Below, in pieces: positions 32,492 through 40,896 of a stretch of 64,000 nt of DNA; positions within the stretch are counted from its first letter, which is position 1; each line of letters starts with the position of its first letter. Under the pieces are notes generated by a model that had not been told where the DNA came from, did no database searches, and saw only the letters and a list, made by a program, of their open reading frames with translations. A program made the position numbers and the translations under genes. The stretch spans positions 62,001 through 126,000 of the forward strand of contig DATJIF010000009.1 of the NCBI GenBank assembly GCA_035493475.1, read 5' to 3'. The stretch is from Actinospica sp035493475 (GTDB taxonomy: Bacteria > Actinomycetota > Actinomycetes > Streptomycetales > Catenulisporaceae).

Positions 32492-33526
32492 ATGCCCGCT
32501 GAGCTGACCCTGCCCCGCGAGTGCACCTTCGATCCGGACGACTGGCGGATCATCGCGCGCTACTGGTACCCGGTCGCGCTGGCCACGGAGGTGGGCGCGG
32601 ACCCGCTCGGGGTGAAGCTGCTGGACCAGCCGCTCGTGGTCTACCGGGCGGACGGGCAGGTCGTGATCGCGGACGACATCTGCCCGCACCGCGGCGTGCC
32701 GCTGAGCCTCGGCAAGGGCGGCGTGCGCGGGATCTCCTGCGCGTACCATGGCTTCCGCTTCGGCGCCGCGGGCCGCTGCGTGGACATCCCGGCGAATCCG
32801 CAGGCGAAGATTCCCTCCCGGCTGCACCTGCGCACCTACCCGGCCGTCGAACGTTACGGCCTGATCTGGACGTGCCTGGCCGCCGACGCCGAGGACGAGC
32901 CGCGGATCCCGGCGCATCCGCACTGGGACGAAGCGGGATTCCAGCTGATCAATTGCCCGTGGATCGACATCGCGGCCTTCGCCGGGCGGCAGATCGAGGG
33001 CTTCCTGGACGTCGCGCACTTCAGCTTCGTGCACCTGAAGTCCTTCGGGAACCCGGACAACCCGGTGGTGCCGGACTACGCGCCGAGCCCGACGGCCGAC
33101 GGGTTCGAGGTCGAGTACTGGAGCGGCGTCAGCAACTATCCGATCGGGGTCGAGGACCACAGCGAACCGGGCTTCCAGTGGCTGCGGCACTTCCGGCTGC
33201 ACGTTCCGTTCACCGCGACGCTCGTGGTGCACTTCCCGGACGGCGGCCGGCTCTCGATCATGAACGCGGCCTCGCCGGTCTCCGCCCGGATGACCCGGAT
33301 GTTCGCGCCGATCTGCAAGAACTTCGACACCGACCAGCCGGCGCAGGCGGTGCACGACTTCAACCGGATCGTGTTCGAGGAGGACCGGGCGATCGTCGAG
33401 GTGCAGAAGCCGGAGAACCTGCCGCTAGATCCGAAGCTCGAGGTGCACGTCCCGGCCGACCGGAGTTCGATCGCGTATCGCAGGGCGCTGCGCGGTCTGG
33501 GCCTCGGCTCCTTCTTCACGGCCTGA
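32492..33526 (+). CDS. hpxD: Rieske non-heme iron oxygenase, HpxD/VanA-like
   Basis: 344 residues from ATG 32492 with GAAAGG upstream. The Rieske 2Fe-2S site is C64-P-H66 and C83-x2-H86 (ICPHRGVPL ... SCAYHGF). The catalytic iron ligands lie in FLDVAHFSFVH. The layout is that of the vanillate-demethylase group. The gene is followed by a matching reductase, allantoinase and uricase. In Klebsiella, HpxD and HpxE form a Rieske system oxidising hypoxanthine to xanthine within a purine gene cluster (known), so the same job is inferred here. The motifs alone do not fix the substrate. Confidence 0.82.
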   Translation: MPAELTLPRECTFDPDDWRIIARYWYPVALATEVGADPLGVKLLDQPLVVYRADGQVVIADDICPHRGVPLSLGKGGVRGISCAYHGFRFGAAGRCVDIPANPQAKIPSRLHLRTYPAVERYGLIWTCLAADAEDEPRIPAHPHWDEAGFQLINCPWIDIAAFAGRQIEGFLDVAHFSFVHLKSFGNPDNPVVPDYAPSPTADGFEVEYWSGVSNYPIGVEDHSEPGFQWLRHFRLHVPFTATLVVHFPDGGRLSIMNAASPVSARMTRMFAPICKNFDTDQPAQAVHDFNRIVFEEDRAIVEVQKPENLPLDPKLEVHVPADRSSIAYRRALRGLGLGSFFTA

Positions 33527-33539
33527 TCGGGGATCGGCG

Positions 33540-34502
33540 ATGACCATGACGAACGCCGTCGTGCACGCGCTGACCCGCGCGGCCTCCGACTCCCTGCTCA
33601 TCGAACTGCGGCACCCGGACGCGGCCGGCCGGCTGCCCGAGGCGCGGCCGGGCGACCACATCGACGTGCGCTTCGGCCGGTACGTCCGCCAGTACTCGCT
33701 CTGCTCCCCCGCAGCCGACGGCAGGTATCTGATCTGCGTGAAGCGGGAGCGGGACGGACGCGGCGGCTCGGCTGCTCTGCACGACGAACTGCGGGTGACG
33801 GACGTCGTGCAGGTGAGCGCGCCGCGCAGCAAGTTCCCGCTGGTGCGCGGCAGTCACACGCTGCTGCTGGGCGCCGGGATCGGGATCACGCCGCTGCTGG
33901 CGATGGCGGAGTCGCTCTGGCAGGACGGAGCCGCGTTCGACCTGTGGTTCTACGCCCCCGACCGGGAACGCGCTCCGCTGATCGAGTACATCGCGACGCG
34001 TCCCTACGCCGAACGAGTGCACCTGCGGCTCAGCGCGCTCGGCCAGAGCCCGCGCACCGCGCTGCCGGAGGCGCTCCAGTGGGCGGTCCCCCGGGCGCAG
34101 ATCCACGTATGCGGGCCGGCCGGGTTCATGCAGCATGTCAGGGCGCAGGCCTTGGCGGCGGGCTGGGCCGAGGAGCAGGTGCATCAGGAGACGTTCGCGC
34201 TCGACGCAGAGGCGTCCGCCGCGCTCTCCGAGGGCGACGAGTTCGCGGTCCGGGTGGCGAGCAGCGGCGAGACGTACCGGGTGCCCTCGGGCTCGTCGAT
34301 CGCGGACGTGCTCCAGGCGAACGGCGTGCCGGTGGATCTGTCCTGCGAACAGGGGATCTGCGGCGCGTGTCTGACGCCGGTGCTCGGCGGGCTGCCGGAC
34401 CATCGGGACGAGGTTTTGAGCACGGCGGAACGAGAGGCGAACGACCAGATGACCATCTGCTGCTCGCGGGCGCGCACCGCCGAACTGACCCTGGACCTGT
34501 GA
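33540..34502 (+). CDS. hpxE: PDR/VanB-type flavin and 2Fe-2S reductase, HpxE-like
   Basis: 320 residues. The flavin/NAD module has RQYSLCSP (flavin binding) and LLGAGIGITPLLAM (nucleotide binding), then CGPAGFM; the C-terminal plant-type ferredoxin domain carries LSCEQGICGACLTPV and a final Cys in TICCSRA, the CxxxxCxxC...C cluster. It should pass electrons from NAD(P)H to the Rieske oxygenase encoded 13 bp upstream. The stop overlaps or nearly touches the allantoinase start, tying it to purine breakdown. Confidence 0.88.
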   Translation: MTMTNAVVHALTRAASDSLLIELRHPDAAGRLPEARPGDHIDVRFGRYVRQYSLCSPAADGRYLICVKRERDGRGGSAALHDELRVTDVVQVSAPRSKFPLVRGSHTLLLGAGIGITPLLAMAESLWQDGAAFDLWFYAPDRERAPLIEYIATRPYAERVHLRLSALGQSPRTALPEALQWAVPRAQIHVCGPAGFMQHVRAQALAAGWAEEQVHQETFALDAEASAALSEGDEFAVRVASSGETYRVPSGSSIADVLQANGVPVDLSCEQGICGACLTPVLGGLPDHRDEVLSTAEREANDQMTICCSRARTAELTLDL

Positions 34503-34507
34503 TCCGG

Positions 34508-35830
34508 ATGCACGATCTGGTCATTCAAGCGCAGCGTGTCTACACGCCGGACGGCGCGCGGCCGGGAGCCGTGGTCGTGGACGCGGGCGTGATCACCGGA
34601 GTCCTCGCACCGGACGCGGCCGTCGAGGCGCGCGACGTGGTTCGGCTCGCCGACGACGAGGTGCTGATCCCGGGCGTCGTGGACACGCACGTGCACGTGA
34701 ACGAGCCTGGCCGCACCGAGTGGGAGGGCTTCGCGAGCGCGACCGCGGCGGCCGCCGCGGGCGGCGTGACGACGATCATCGACATGCCGCTGAACAGCAT
34801 CCCGCCGACGGTCACGCCCGAGGCGCTGGCGGTCAAGCGCGCGGCGGCGGACGACGCGTGCTCGGTCGACGTCGGGTTCTGGGGCGGGGCCGTGCCGCAG
34901 AACCTCGGTCGGTTGGCAGAGCTCCACGCGGCCGGAGTGTTCGGGTTCAAGGCGTTCCTGGCGCCGTCGGGCGTGCCCGAGTTCGAGCATCTGAGCGCCG
35001 ATCAGCTGCACGTGGCGGCGGCCGAGATCGCGGCGTTCGGCGGGCTGCTGATCGTGCACGCGGAGGATCCGGCCGTGCTCGCCGAGTCCGAGGCGCACGC
35101 CGCGCACGGCGACTACGGGGGCTTCCTCGCCAGCCGTCCGGACTCCGCCGAGATCGCCGCGATCGAGAACGTGATCACGGCCGTGCGCACGACCGGCGTC
35201 CGCGCGCACATCCTGCACCTGTCCTCGGCCGCCGCGCTGCCGGTGATCGCGGTGGCGAAGGCCGAGGGCCTGCCGCTGACCGTCGAGACCTGCCCGCACT
35301 ACCTCGCGTTCGAGGAGGCCGAGATCCCGCACGGGGCCACGCAGTTCAAGTGCTGCCCGCCGATCCGCTCGGCCGCGAACCGTGATCTGCTCTGGCAGGG
35401 CCTGACCGACGGCGTCATCGACATCATCGCCTCCGACCACTCTCCGTCCACGGCTGAGATGAAGTTCGCGGGCGACGGCCACTTCGCCCAGGCGTGGGGC
35501 GGGATCGCGGGGCTCCAGGTCGCGCTGCCCGCCGTGTGGACGGCGGCCTCGGCGCGTGGACTGCCGCTGGAGTCGGTGCTCAAGTGGATGTGTCAGGGCA
35601 CGTCGGATCTGGTCGGGCTCGGTGACCGGGGGCGGATCGAGCCGGGCGTGCGGGCCGATCTGGTCACGTTCGCGCCCGACGCGCCGGTCCACGTGTCGGC
35701 CGCCGAACTGCTGCACCGCAATCCCGTCAGCGCCTTCGACGGCGCCGAACTGGTCGGGGCGGTGCGGCGCACGTGGCTCGCCGGTGAAGCTACCGGCCCC
35801 GGACTTGGCCGACTACTCGAGAGGAAGTGA
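34508..35830 (+). CDS. allB: Allantoinase
   Basis: 440 residues from ATG 34508; GTG 34499, overlapping the reductase stop as GTGA, is an equally possible start. The amidohydrolase metal site is complete: GVVDTHVHVNEPGRTEWEG, FGFKAFLAPSG (the Lys that is carbamylated), HAEDP, HILHLSS and ASDHSPS. These are the allantoinase forms of the cyclic amidohydrolase motifs. It opens allantoin to allantoate, the third step after urate oxidation. It is cotranscribed with the upstream oxygenase pair and the downstream uricase. Confidence 0.93.
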   Translation: MHDLVIQAQRVYTPDGARPGAVVVDAGVITGVLAPDAAVEARDVVRLADDEVLIPGVVDTHVHVNEPGRTEWEGFASATAAAAAGGVTTIIDMPLNSIPPTVTPEALAVKRAAADDACSVDVGFWGGAVPQNLGRLAELHAAGVFGFKAFLAPSGVPEFEHLSADQLHVAAAEIAAFGGLLIVHAEDPAVLAESEAHAAHGDYGGFLASRPDSAEIAAIENVITAVRTTGVRAHILHLSSAAALPVIAVAKAEGLPLTVETCPHYLAFEEAEIPHGATQFKCCPPIRSAANRDLLWQGLTDGVIDIIASDHSPSTAEMKFAGDGHFAQAWGGIAGLQVALPAVWTAASARGLPLESVLKWMCQGTSDLVGLGDRGRIEPGVRADLVTFAPDAPVHVSAAELLHRNPVSAFDGAELVGAVRRTWLAGEATGPGLGRLLERK

Positions 35831-35836
35831 CGAGGG

Positions 35837-36730
35837 ATGGCCATCGTGCTCGGCCCCAACCGGTACGGCAAGGCGGAGACCCGCGTCGTGCGGATCACCC
35901 GCGACACGCCGCGCCACGAGATCGTCGACCTCAACGTGTCGACCGCCCTGCGCGGCCGCTTCGACGCGGCACACACGGTCGGCGACCAGGGCGACGTGCT
36001 GCCGACGGACAGTCAGAAGCAGACCGTCTACGCGTACGCGAAGGAGAAGGCCTGGTCGTCGATCGAGGAGTACGGGCTCGTGCTGGCGCGGCACTTCGTC
36101 GCGGACATCGAGCCGGTCGAGTCGGCGCGCGTCGAGATCGAGCAGTTCGCCTGGGAGCGCGTGCTCGTGGACGGCAGCGAGCACGACCACACGTGGGTGC
36201 GCCGCGGCCCCGAGGTGCGGACGGCGGCCGTGACCGTGGACGCGCAGCGGGTGTGGGTGGTCGGCGGGGTCAAGGATCTGACGATTCTCAAGTCCACCGG
36301 CTCCGAGTTCCACGGCTTCCTCCAGGACCCGTACACGGTGCTGGAGCCGACGACGGACCGCGTGATGGCCACGTCGCTCGACGCGGGCTGGCGCTTCTCG
36401 GACGTGGACGTCGATTGGGAGGCGGCGTACGCGACGGTGCGACGGATCCTCGTCGAGACCTTCGCGACGCTGCATTCGCTCGCCCTCCAGCAGACGCTCT
36501 ACGCGATGGGCCGCACGGTGCTCGAAACGTGCCCCTACCTGGCCGAGGTCCGGCTGTCGGCGCCGAACAAGCACCACTTCCTCTACGACCTCGCGCGCTT
36601 CGGGATCGAGAACAAGGGCGAGGTCTTCAACGCCGACGACCGACCGTACGGCCTGATCCAGGCAACCGTGCTCCACGACGACGCCGAGGACGCCGGACCG
36701 GCCTGGGACTCGTACACGGGCCTCGTCTAG
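35837..36730 (+). CDS. uox: Urate oxidase (uricase)
   Basis: 297 residues, full length, with no metal or cofactor sites as expected for a cofactor-free oxidase. Visible landmarks are the catalytic Lys-Thr region (NRYGKAE and VGDQGDVLPTDSQKQTVYA), the SEFHGFLQDPYTVL segment and the end signature RLSAPNKHHFLYDL with FGIENKGEVF. It converts urate to 5-hydroxyisourate. Its TAG interlocks with that of the convergent gene for the next two pathway steps at CTAG 36727-36730. Confidence 0.95.
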   Translation: MAIVLGPNRYGKAETRVVRITRDTPRHEIVDLNVSTALRGRFDAAHTVGDQGDVLPTDSQKQTVYAYAKEKAWSSIEEYGLVLARHFVADIEPVESARVEIEQFAWERVLVDGSEHDHTWVRRGPEVRTAAVTVDAQRVWVVGGVKDLTILKSTGSEFHGFLQDPYTVLEPTTDRVMATSLDAGWRFSDVDVDWEAAYATVRRILVETFATLHSLALQQTLYAMGRTVLETCPYLAEVRLSAPNKHHFLYDLARFGIENKGEVFNADDRPYGLIQATVLHDDAEDAGPAWDSYTGLV

Positions 36731-37581
36731 CTACCCCGGTACGTCGAGTACGCGAAGGGGCTCAGCAGCAGCGGCACGTGGTAGTGCGCGGCCGCGTCGG
36801 TGAGCTCGACGACGACCACGACCTGCGGGTAGAAGGTGCTCGTGCCCTGCGCGGCGAAGTAGGCGCCGGTGTCGAAGGTGACGCGGTAGCGGCCGACCGG
36901 GACCGTTTCGGGACCGAGGCTGTTGATCCGGCCGTCGGCGTCGGTGAGTCCGTGGCCGAGCTCGGTCCAGCCGTCGTCCGCGCGCTGTTCGAGGGTGACT
37001 TCGAGGGCTGCCGCCGGGACGCCGCGGGCCGCGTCGAGGACGTGGGTCGTGATGTGACTGCGGCTGCGGCTGCCGTCGCTACTGCCGTCGCTGCTGCTCA
37101 GGAGGCGTTCGAGGCGGAGCAGCGCGATCTCGCGGAGTTCGCCGGCCACGATGCGCAGGTCGGCCGCGTCGTCGAGGGCGAGGCGGCGCTGCTGCTCGGC
37201 GTGGATCTCGGCGCGGGTGCGTCCGGCGGCGCGGATCAGGAAGACGCGGCCGAAGCGGTCCTCGTACGCGGCGTTGCCCTGCGCGATCCGGGCGGCGAGC
37301 TCGGGGTCGTCGGCGTCAGGGGCCCGCTGCTCGGCTCGGGAGAAGGCGGCCTCGCGGGTCTCGCCGGTCGGGCGCTGACCGATGCGCGGGTGCGCGGTGA
37401 GGGCCTGCTCGATCTCCTCCGGCTCCAGCGGCTCGGCGGCGTGCCGGGCGCGGTCCAGCAGGTCGGCGACGGAGGCGAACGGCGCGGCCGTGGCGACCTC
37501 GTCGATCCAGCGGGGCACGTCCAGGCAGGAGCGCAGCAGGTCGCGCAGTTCGGCGTCGGGGGCGTTGCGGATACCGGTCAC
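36727..37581 (-). CDS. uraD-uraH: Fused OHCU decarboxylase - 5-hydroxyisourate hydrolase
   Basis: 284 residues joining two enzymes. Residues 1-165 are OHCU decarboxylase: LDVPRWIDEV, LTAHPRIGQRP with the catalytic His, FGRVFLIRAAGR and the helical end. A Ser/Asp/Gly linker (about 163-173) leads to the transthyretin-like HIU hydrolase, starting SHITTHVLDAARGVPA, with YRVTFDTGAYF and the terminal YRGS tetrad. The fusion turns 5-hydroxyisourate into S-allantoin in one polypeptide. The GTG start overlaps the stop of the RpiR gene (GTGA), so it is the last gene of the leftward operon. Confidence 0.93.
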   Translation of the reverse strand: MTGIRNAPDAELRDLLRSCLDVPRWIDEVATAAPFASVADLLDRARHAAEPLEPEEIEQALTAHPRIGQRPTGETREAAFSRAEQRAPDADDPELAARIAQGNAAYEDRFGRVFLIRAAGRTRAEIHAEQQRRLALDDAADLRIVAGELREIALLRLERLLSSSDGSSDGSRSRSHITTHVLDAARGVPAAALEVTLEQRADDGWTELGHGLTDADGRINSLGPETVPVGRYRVTFDTGAYFAAQGTSTFYPQVVVVVELTDAAAHYHVPLLLSPFAYSTYRGS

Positions 37582-38426
37582 CGGGCTTCTTCCAGTTCGT
37601 GAAGGTCGTCGTACCAGGTCGTGATCGTGGAGACCCGGGTGCGGCCCTGCCGGGTGTGCCGCGCCAGGATCGCCGTGGCCAGCAGGTTGACCAGGCTCAT
37701 CGCGGCGGCGTAGCTGTCGAACGCGGACGGCGAGTCCAGCGGCGCGGGCAGGAAGTGGGCCACGCGGTCGCGCCAGGGTTCGAGCGACGCGTCACCGATC
37801 AGCACGACCGGCACGTCGCGGGCGAGCAGCGCCTCAACGAGTGCGCTGAAGCCGTTCGGGCGGCGCCGGAAGCCGACCAGTACGGCCGCGTCCTTCGGTC
37901 CGAGGTCGGCCAGGTCCTCGCCGAGGCTCTGGCCGGGCACCGGCAGCACCGTGACGCGGCCGCGGATCTGGGCGAGCTGCTGCCGCAGGTGCAGCGCCAC
38001 CGGGTAGCTGTTGCGGCGGCCGATGACAACGATCTGCGACGCCTCGGCGAGCAGCCGGGCCGCCGCGTCCAGCCGTCCGTCGGCCACCGCGTGCGCCAAC
38101 TGGTCGAGGTTGCGCCGTTCGGCGGCCAGGTGCGCGGCCAGCGCGTCGCCGCCGGGCTCGGCCGGGGCCGCCGCGCCCATCGGGGAGCCGAGCCCGCGCA
38201 GCAGCTTCGCCTGGGCCCGGACCTGCGCGAAGTCCTGGTAGCCGAGGCGGCGCACCAGCCGGGAGACGGTGGCCTTGGACACGCCGCTCAGCTGCGCGAT
38301 CTCCGAGGCGCTGTAGACCGCGAGGTCGTCGAGCCGGTCGAGCACCACATCGGCGGCGCGCTGCTCCTGCCGGGAGAGCGCGGCGTACTGGCGGTCGATG
38401 CGCTGACCGATCGGCACTTCGTTCAT
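37578..38426 (-). CDS. MurR/RpiR family regulator of purine catabolism
   Basis: 282 residues. The N-terminal helix-turn-helix has YSASEIAQLSGVSKATVSRLVRRLG; the C-terminal half is a SIS domain (ASQIVVIGRRNSYPVALHLRQQL, AVLVGFRRRPNGF), which in this family binds phosphosugars or other small ligands. The gene sits inside the ureide operon, overlapping its neighbours by ATGA and GTGA. Both leftward purine operons carry TGAAA-N6-TTTCA palindromes upstream, a plausible operator for this protein; known RpiR proteins such as IolR bind similar GGAA-N6-TTCC repeats. Confidence 0.88.
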   Translation of the reverse strand: MNEVPIGQRIDRQYAALSRQEQRAADVVLDRLDDLAVYSASEIAQLSGVSKATVSRLVRRLGYQDFAQVRAQAKLLRGLGSPMGAAAPAEPGGDALAAHLAAERRNLDQLAHAVADGRLDAAARLLAEASQIVVIGRRNSYPVALHLRQQLAQIRGRVTVLPVPGQSLGEDLADLGPKDAAVLVGFRRRPNGFSALVEALLARDVPVVLIGDASLEPWRDRVAHFLPAPLDSPSAFDSYAAAMSLVNLLATAILARHTRQGRTRVSTITTWYDDLHELEEAR

Positions 38427-39661
38427 GTGGCCAGTGTTCCGTACTCCCCCGCGAGGTTGAGGACGGCGGCGTGCAGCGCGTCGATCGCCAGCGCGACGTC
38501 GGCTTCGTTGACGGATTCCTCCGGGTGGTGGCTCACTCCTCCGGCGCAGCGCACGAACAGCATGCCGACGCGGGTGAGCGCGGCGACCGCCATCGCGTCG
38601 TGGCCGGGCGGGGAGAACAGTTCGAGCGGCTCGCCCTCCTCGGCGGCCGCGACCGCCGCCGCGAGGGCCGCCTTCATGCCGGGATCGCAGTGCACGGTCT
38701 CCGCGACGTGCGTCTGCTCGGCGCTCACGCTCAGGCCGCGCCGCTCGCACACCTTGTCGATCTTCGTGAGCAGGACGCCGAGGCCGGTGTCCCGCTGTTC
38801 GTCGGAGGCCGCGCGCAGGTCGAGGCTGAAGGTGGCCGAGCCCGCGACCACGTTGACCGCGCCCGGCTGCGCGCCGACCCGGCCGACCGTGGCGATCAGG
38901 CCGAGGTCCGGGGCGAGCGACTCGATCAGCGTGATCGCCTCCGCCGCCCCGGCCAGCGCGTCGCGGCGCAGCGGGTACGGGGTTCCGGCGTGCGCGGCGC
39001 GGCCGGTGATCGTGATCAGGGTTCTGCGGGCCCCGGCGATGGACGAGACCAGGCCGAGCGCCCGGCCGCGGTCCTCGAGGACCGGGCCCTGCTCGATGTG
39101 CGCCTCCAGGTAGCCGACGACGTCCTGCGGTCGGCGCGCGGCCCGCGTGATCGCCTCCGGGTCGAGGCCGAACGCGGCGTACGCCTCGCGCAGGCTGACC
39201 CCGTCGGCGTCGGTGAGCGACCACCAGGCCGGATCCCAGGTCCCGGCCAGCGCGCGGCTGCCGAGCAGGGTCGCGCCGAAGCGGGTGCCCTCCTCGTCGC
39301 CGAACCCGACGACTTCGAGCGCGAAGGGCAGCGCCGCGCCGCTCGCCGTGATGCGCGCGGCCACCTCGACGGCGATCAGCACGCCGAGGATGCCGTCGTA
39401 GCGCCCGGCCTGCGGGACGGTGTCGAGGTGCGAGCCGAGCAGCAGCGCGGGCAGGCCGGGGCGGGCGCCCTCCCGTCGGCCGCAGACGTTGCCCGCCGCG
39501 TCCTGCCAGGTGGCCAGACCGGCGTCGGTCATCCATTGGGCGACGGCCGCGTTCGCAGCCTTGTGCTCGACGGTCAGATACGTGCGCTCGATCAGGCCGT
39601 CGGGCAGCGCCGAGATCAGGGCCAGCTCGTCGCAGCGTTCGAGGACGGTCCGCGCGCTCAT
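38423..39661 (-). CDS. allC: Allantoate amidohydrolase (M20-type Zn hydrolase)
   Basis: 412 residues. Metal and catalytic segments of the hydantoinase/carbamoylase M20 family are present: LLGSHLDTVPQAGRYDGILGV, VVGFGDEEGTRFG, EAHIEQGPVLE, GRAAHAGTPY and FSPPGHDAMAV. In a ureide operon this is most simply allantoate amidohydrolase, giving ureidoglycine, CO2 and ammonia. Carbamoyl-amino-acid hydrolases look alike, so the call leans on context. It overlaps both neighbours by 4 nt. Confidence 0.88.
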   Translation of the reverse strand: MSARTVLERCDELALISALPDGLIERTYLTVEHKAANAAVAQWMTDAGLATWQDAAGNVCGRREGARPGLPALLLGSHLDTVPQAGRYDGILGVLIAVEVAARITASGAALPFALEVVGFGDEEGTRFGATLLGSRALAGTWDPAWWSLTDADGVSLREAYAAFGLDPEAITRAARRPQDVVGYLEAHIEQGPVLEDRGRALGLVSSIAGARRTLITITGRAAHAGTPYPLRRDALAGAAEAITLIESLAPDLGLIATVGRVGAQPGAVNVVAGSATFSLDLRAASDEQRDTGLGVLLTKIDKVCERRGLSVSAEQTHVAETVHCDPGMKAALAAAVAAAEEGEPLELFSPPGHDAMAVAALTRVGMLFVRCAGGVSHHPEESVNEADVALAIDALHAAVLNLAGEYGTLAT

Positions 39662-40896
39662 ATCGCGGCCTCCTGATACACCTCGTGCGCGGCACCGACC
39701 CCGCCGCCTGCGACTACAGCCGCCCCTGCTCGGCGCAGCACCTGTTCGAGGGCGGAGAGGGTGGTGAGCACGGCCTCCTTGCGCGCGTTGTAGCCCATGG
39801 TGCCGATCCGCCAGATCCGGCCACGCAGCGGGCCGAAGGACGTGCCGATCTCGATGCCGTAGTCCTCCAGCAGCGCCGTACGCACCGCCGCGTCGCCGAC
39901 GCCGTCCGGGATCAGCACGCCGACGACGTTGTTCATCCGGTGGTCTTGGTCGCCGAAGACATCGAGGCCGAGACCGCGCACGCCCGCCGCCATCGCCGCC
40001 CCGTGCAGGCTGTGGCGCTCGACGGCCTCCTTCATCCCCTCCTCGACCAGCAGCGCGGCGCATTCGCGGGCCGCGTAGAGCGCGCTGGTCGCCTCGGTGT
40101 GGTGGTTGAGCCGCCGAGGGCCCCAGTAGTCGAAGACCATGGCCAGGTCGAAGTAGTTCGAGCCGATGCGCAGCGCGTTCTCCTCGTCGCCGTCCTCGCG
40201 CAGGCCCGCCTCGATCTGCCGCCGCGCGCCAATCACCTCTGCGGCGCGCGGCGAGAACGTCGCGGGGGCGGTGCCGGACGGGCCGCCGAGGCATTTCTGC
40301 AGGCCGGCGGTCGCCGCGTCGATTCCCCAGGCGTCGGCGGTGAACGTGTTGCCGCCGAGGCTCGCGGTCACGTCGGCGTAGAGCAGCGTGTCGAGGTCCT
40401 CGCACACCTCGCCGAGTCCGTCGAGCGGCTGGAGCATCGTGGTGGACGTGTCGCCGTGCACCATCGCGAGCAGTCGAGGCCTGACACGCCGGGCCTCGGC
40501 CGCGATGGCTTCGGGCTCGAACACCGTCCCCCACTCCGCCTCGATCGTGTGCACCTCGGCTCCGGCGCGCGCGGCGATCTCGGCCAGCAGGTGGCCGAAG
40601 CGCCCGAAGATCGGCACCAGCACGCGTTCGCCGGGCGCGACGAGGGAGACGAGCGCGGCCTCGATCCCGGCCCGGGCCGTGCCGTCCACCAGCAGCGTCT
40701 GCGCGTTGGCCGTGTCGAAGACCTGCCGGTAGAGCGCGGAGGTCTCGGCCATGTAGCCGGTCATCACCGGGTCGTACTGGCCGATCAGCGGGGTGGACAG
40801 GGCGCGCAGCACCCGGGGGTGGGCGTTGACCGGTCCGGGGCCCATCAGCAGGCGCGGCGGCGGGTCGAGCGGACTCGGCAGGAAGGCGGTGGTCAC
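39658..40896 (-). CDS. pucG: (S)-Ureidoglycine-glyoxylate aminotransferase
   Basis: 412 residues, fold-type I PLP enzyme of the alanine-glyoxylate aminotransferase group. GPGPVNAHPRVLRA starts the domain, DVTASLGGN holds the cofactor Asp, and GLQKCLGGPSG contains the PLP Lys. STPLIGQYDP and the Asn of RLNHHTE are the kind of residues that distinguish the ureidoglycine enzyme (PucG) from plain alanine-glyoxylate aminotransferases, as far as I recall. It would take ureidoglycine and glyoxylate to oxalurate and glycine. GTGA overlap with the amidase gene. Confidence 0.85.
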   Translation of the reverse strand: MTTAFLPSPLDPPPRLLMGPGPVNAHPRVLRALSTPLIGQYDPVMTGYMAETSALYRQVFDTANAQTLLVDGTARAGIEAALVSLVAPGERVLVPIFGRFGHLLAEIAARAGAEVHTIEAEWGTVFEPEAIAAEARRVRPRLLAMVHGDTSTTMLQPLDGLGEVCEDLDTLLYADVTASLGGNTFTADAWGIDAATAGLQKCLGGPSGTAPATFSPRAAEVIGARRQIEAGLREDGDEENALRIGSNYFDLAMVFDYWGPRRLNHHTEATSALYAARECAALLVEEGMKEAVERHSLHGAAMAAGVRGLGLDVFGDQDHRMNNVVGVLIPDGVGDAAVRTALLEDYGIEIGTSFGPLRGRIWRIGTMGYNARKEAVLTTLSALEQVLRRAGAAVVAGGGVGAAHEVYQEAAI

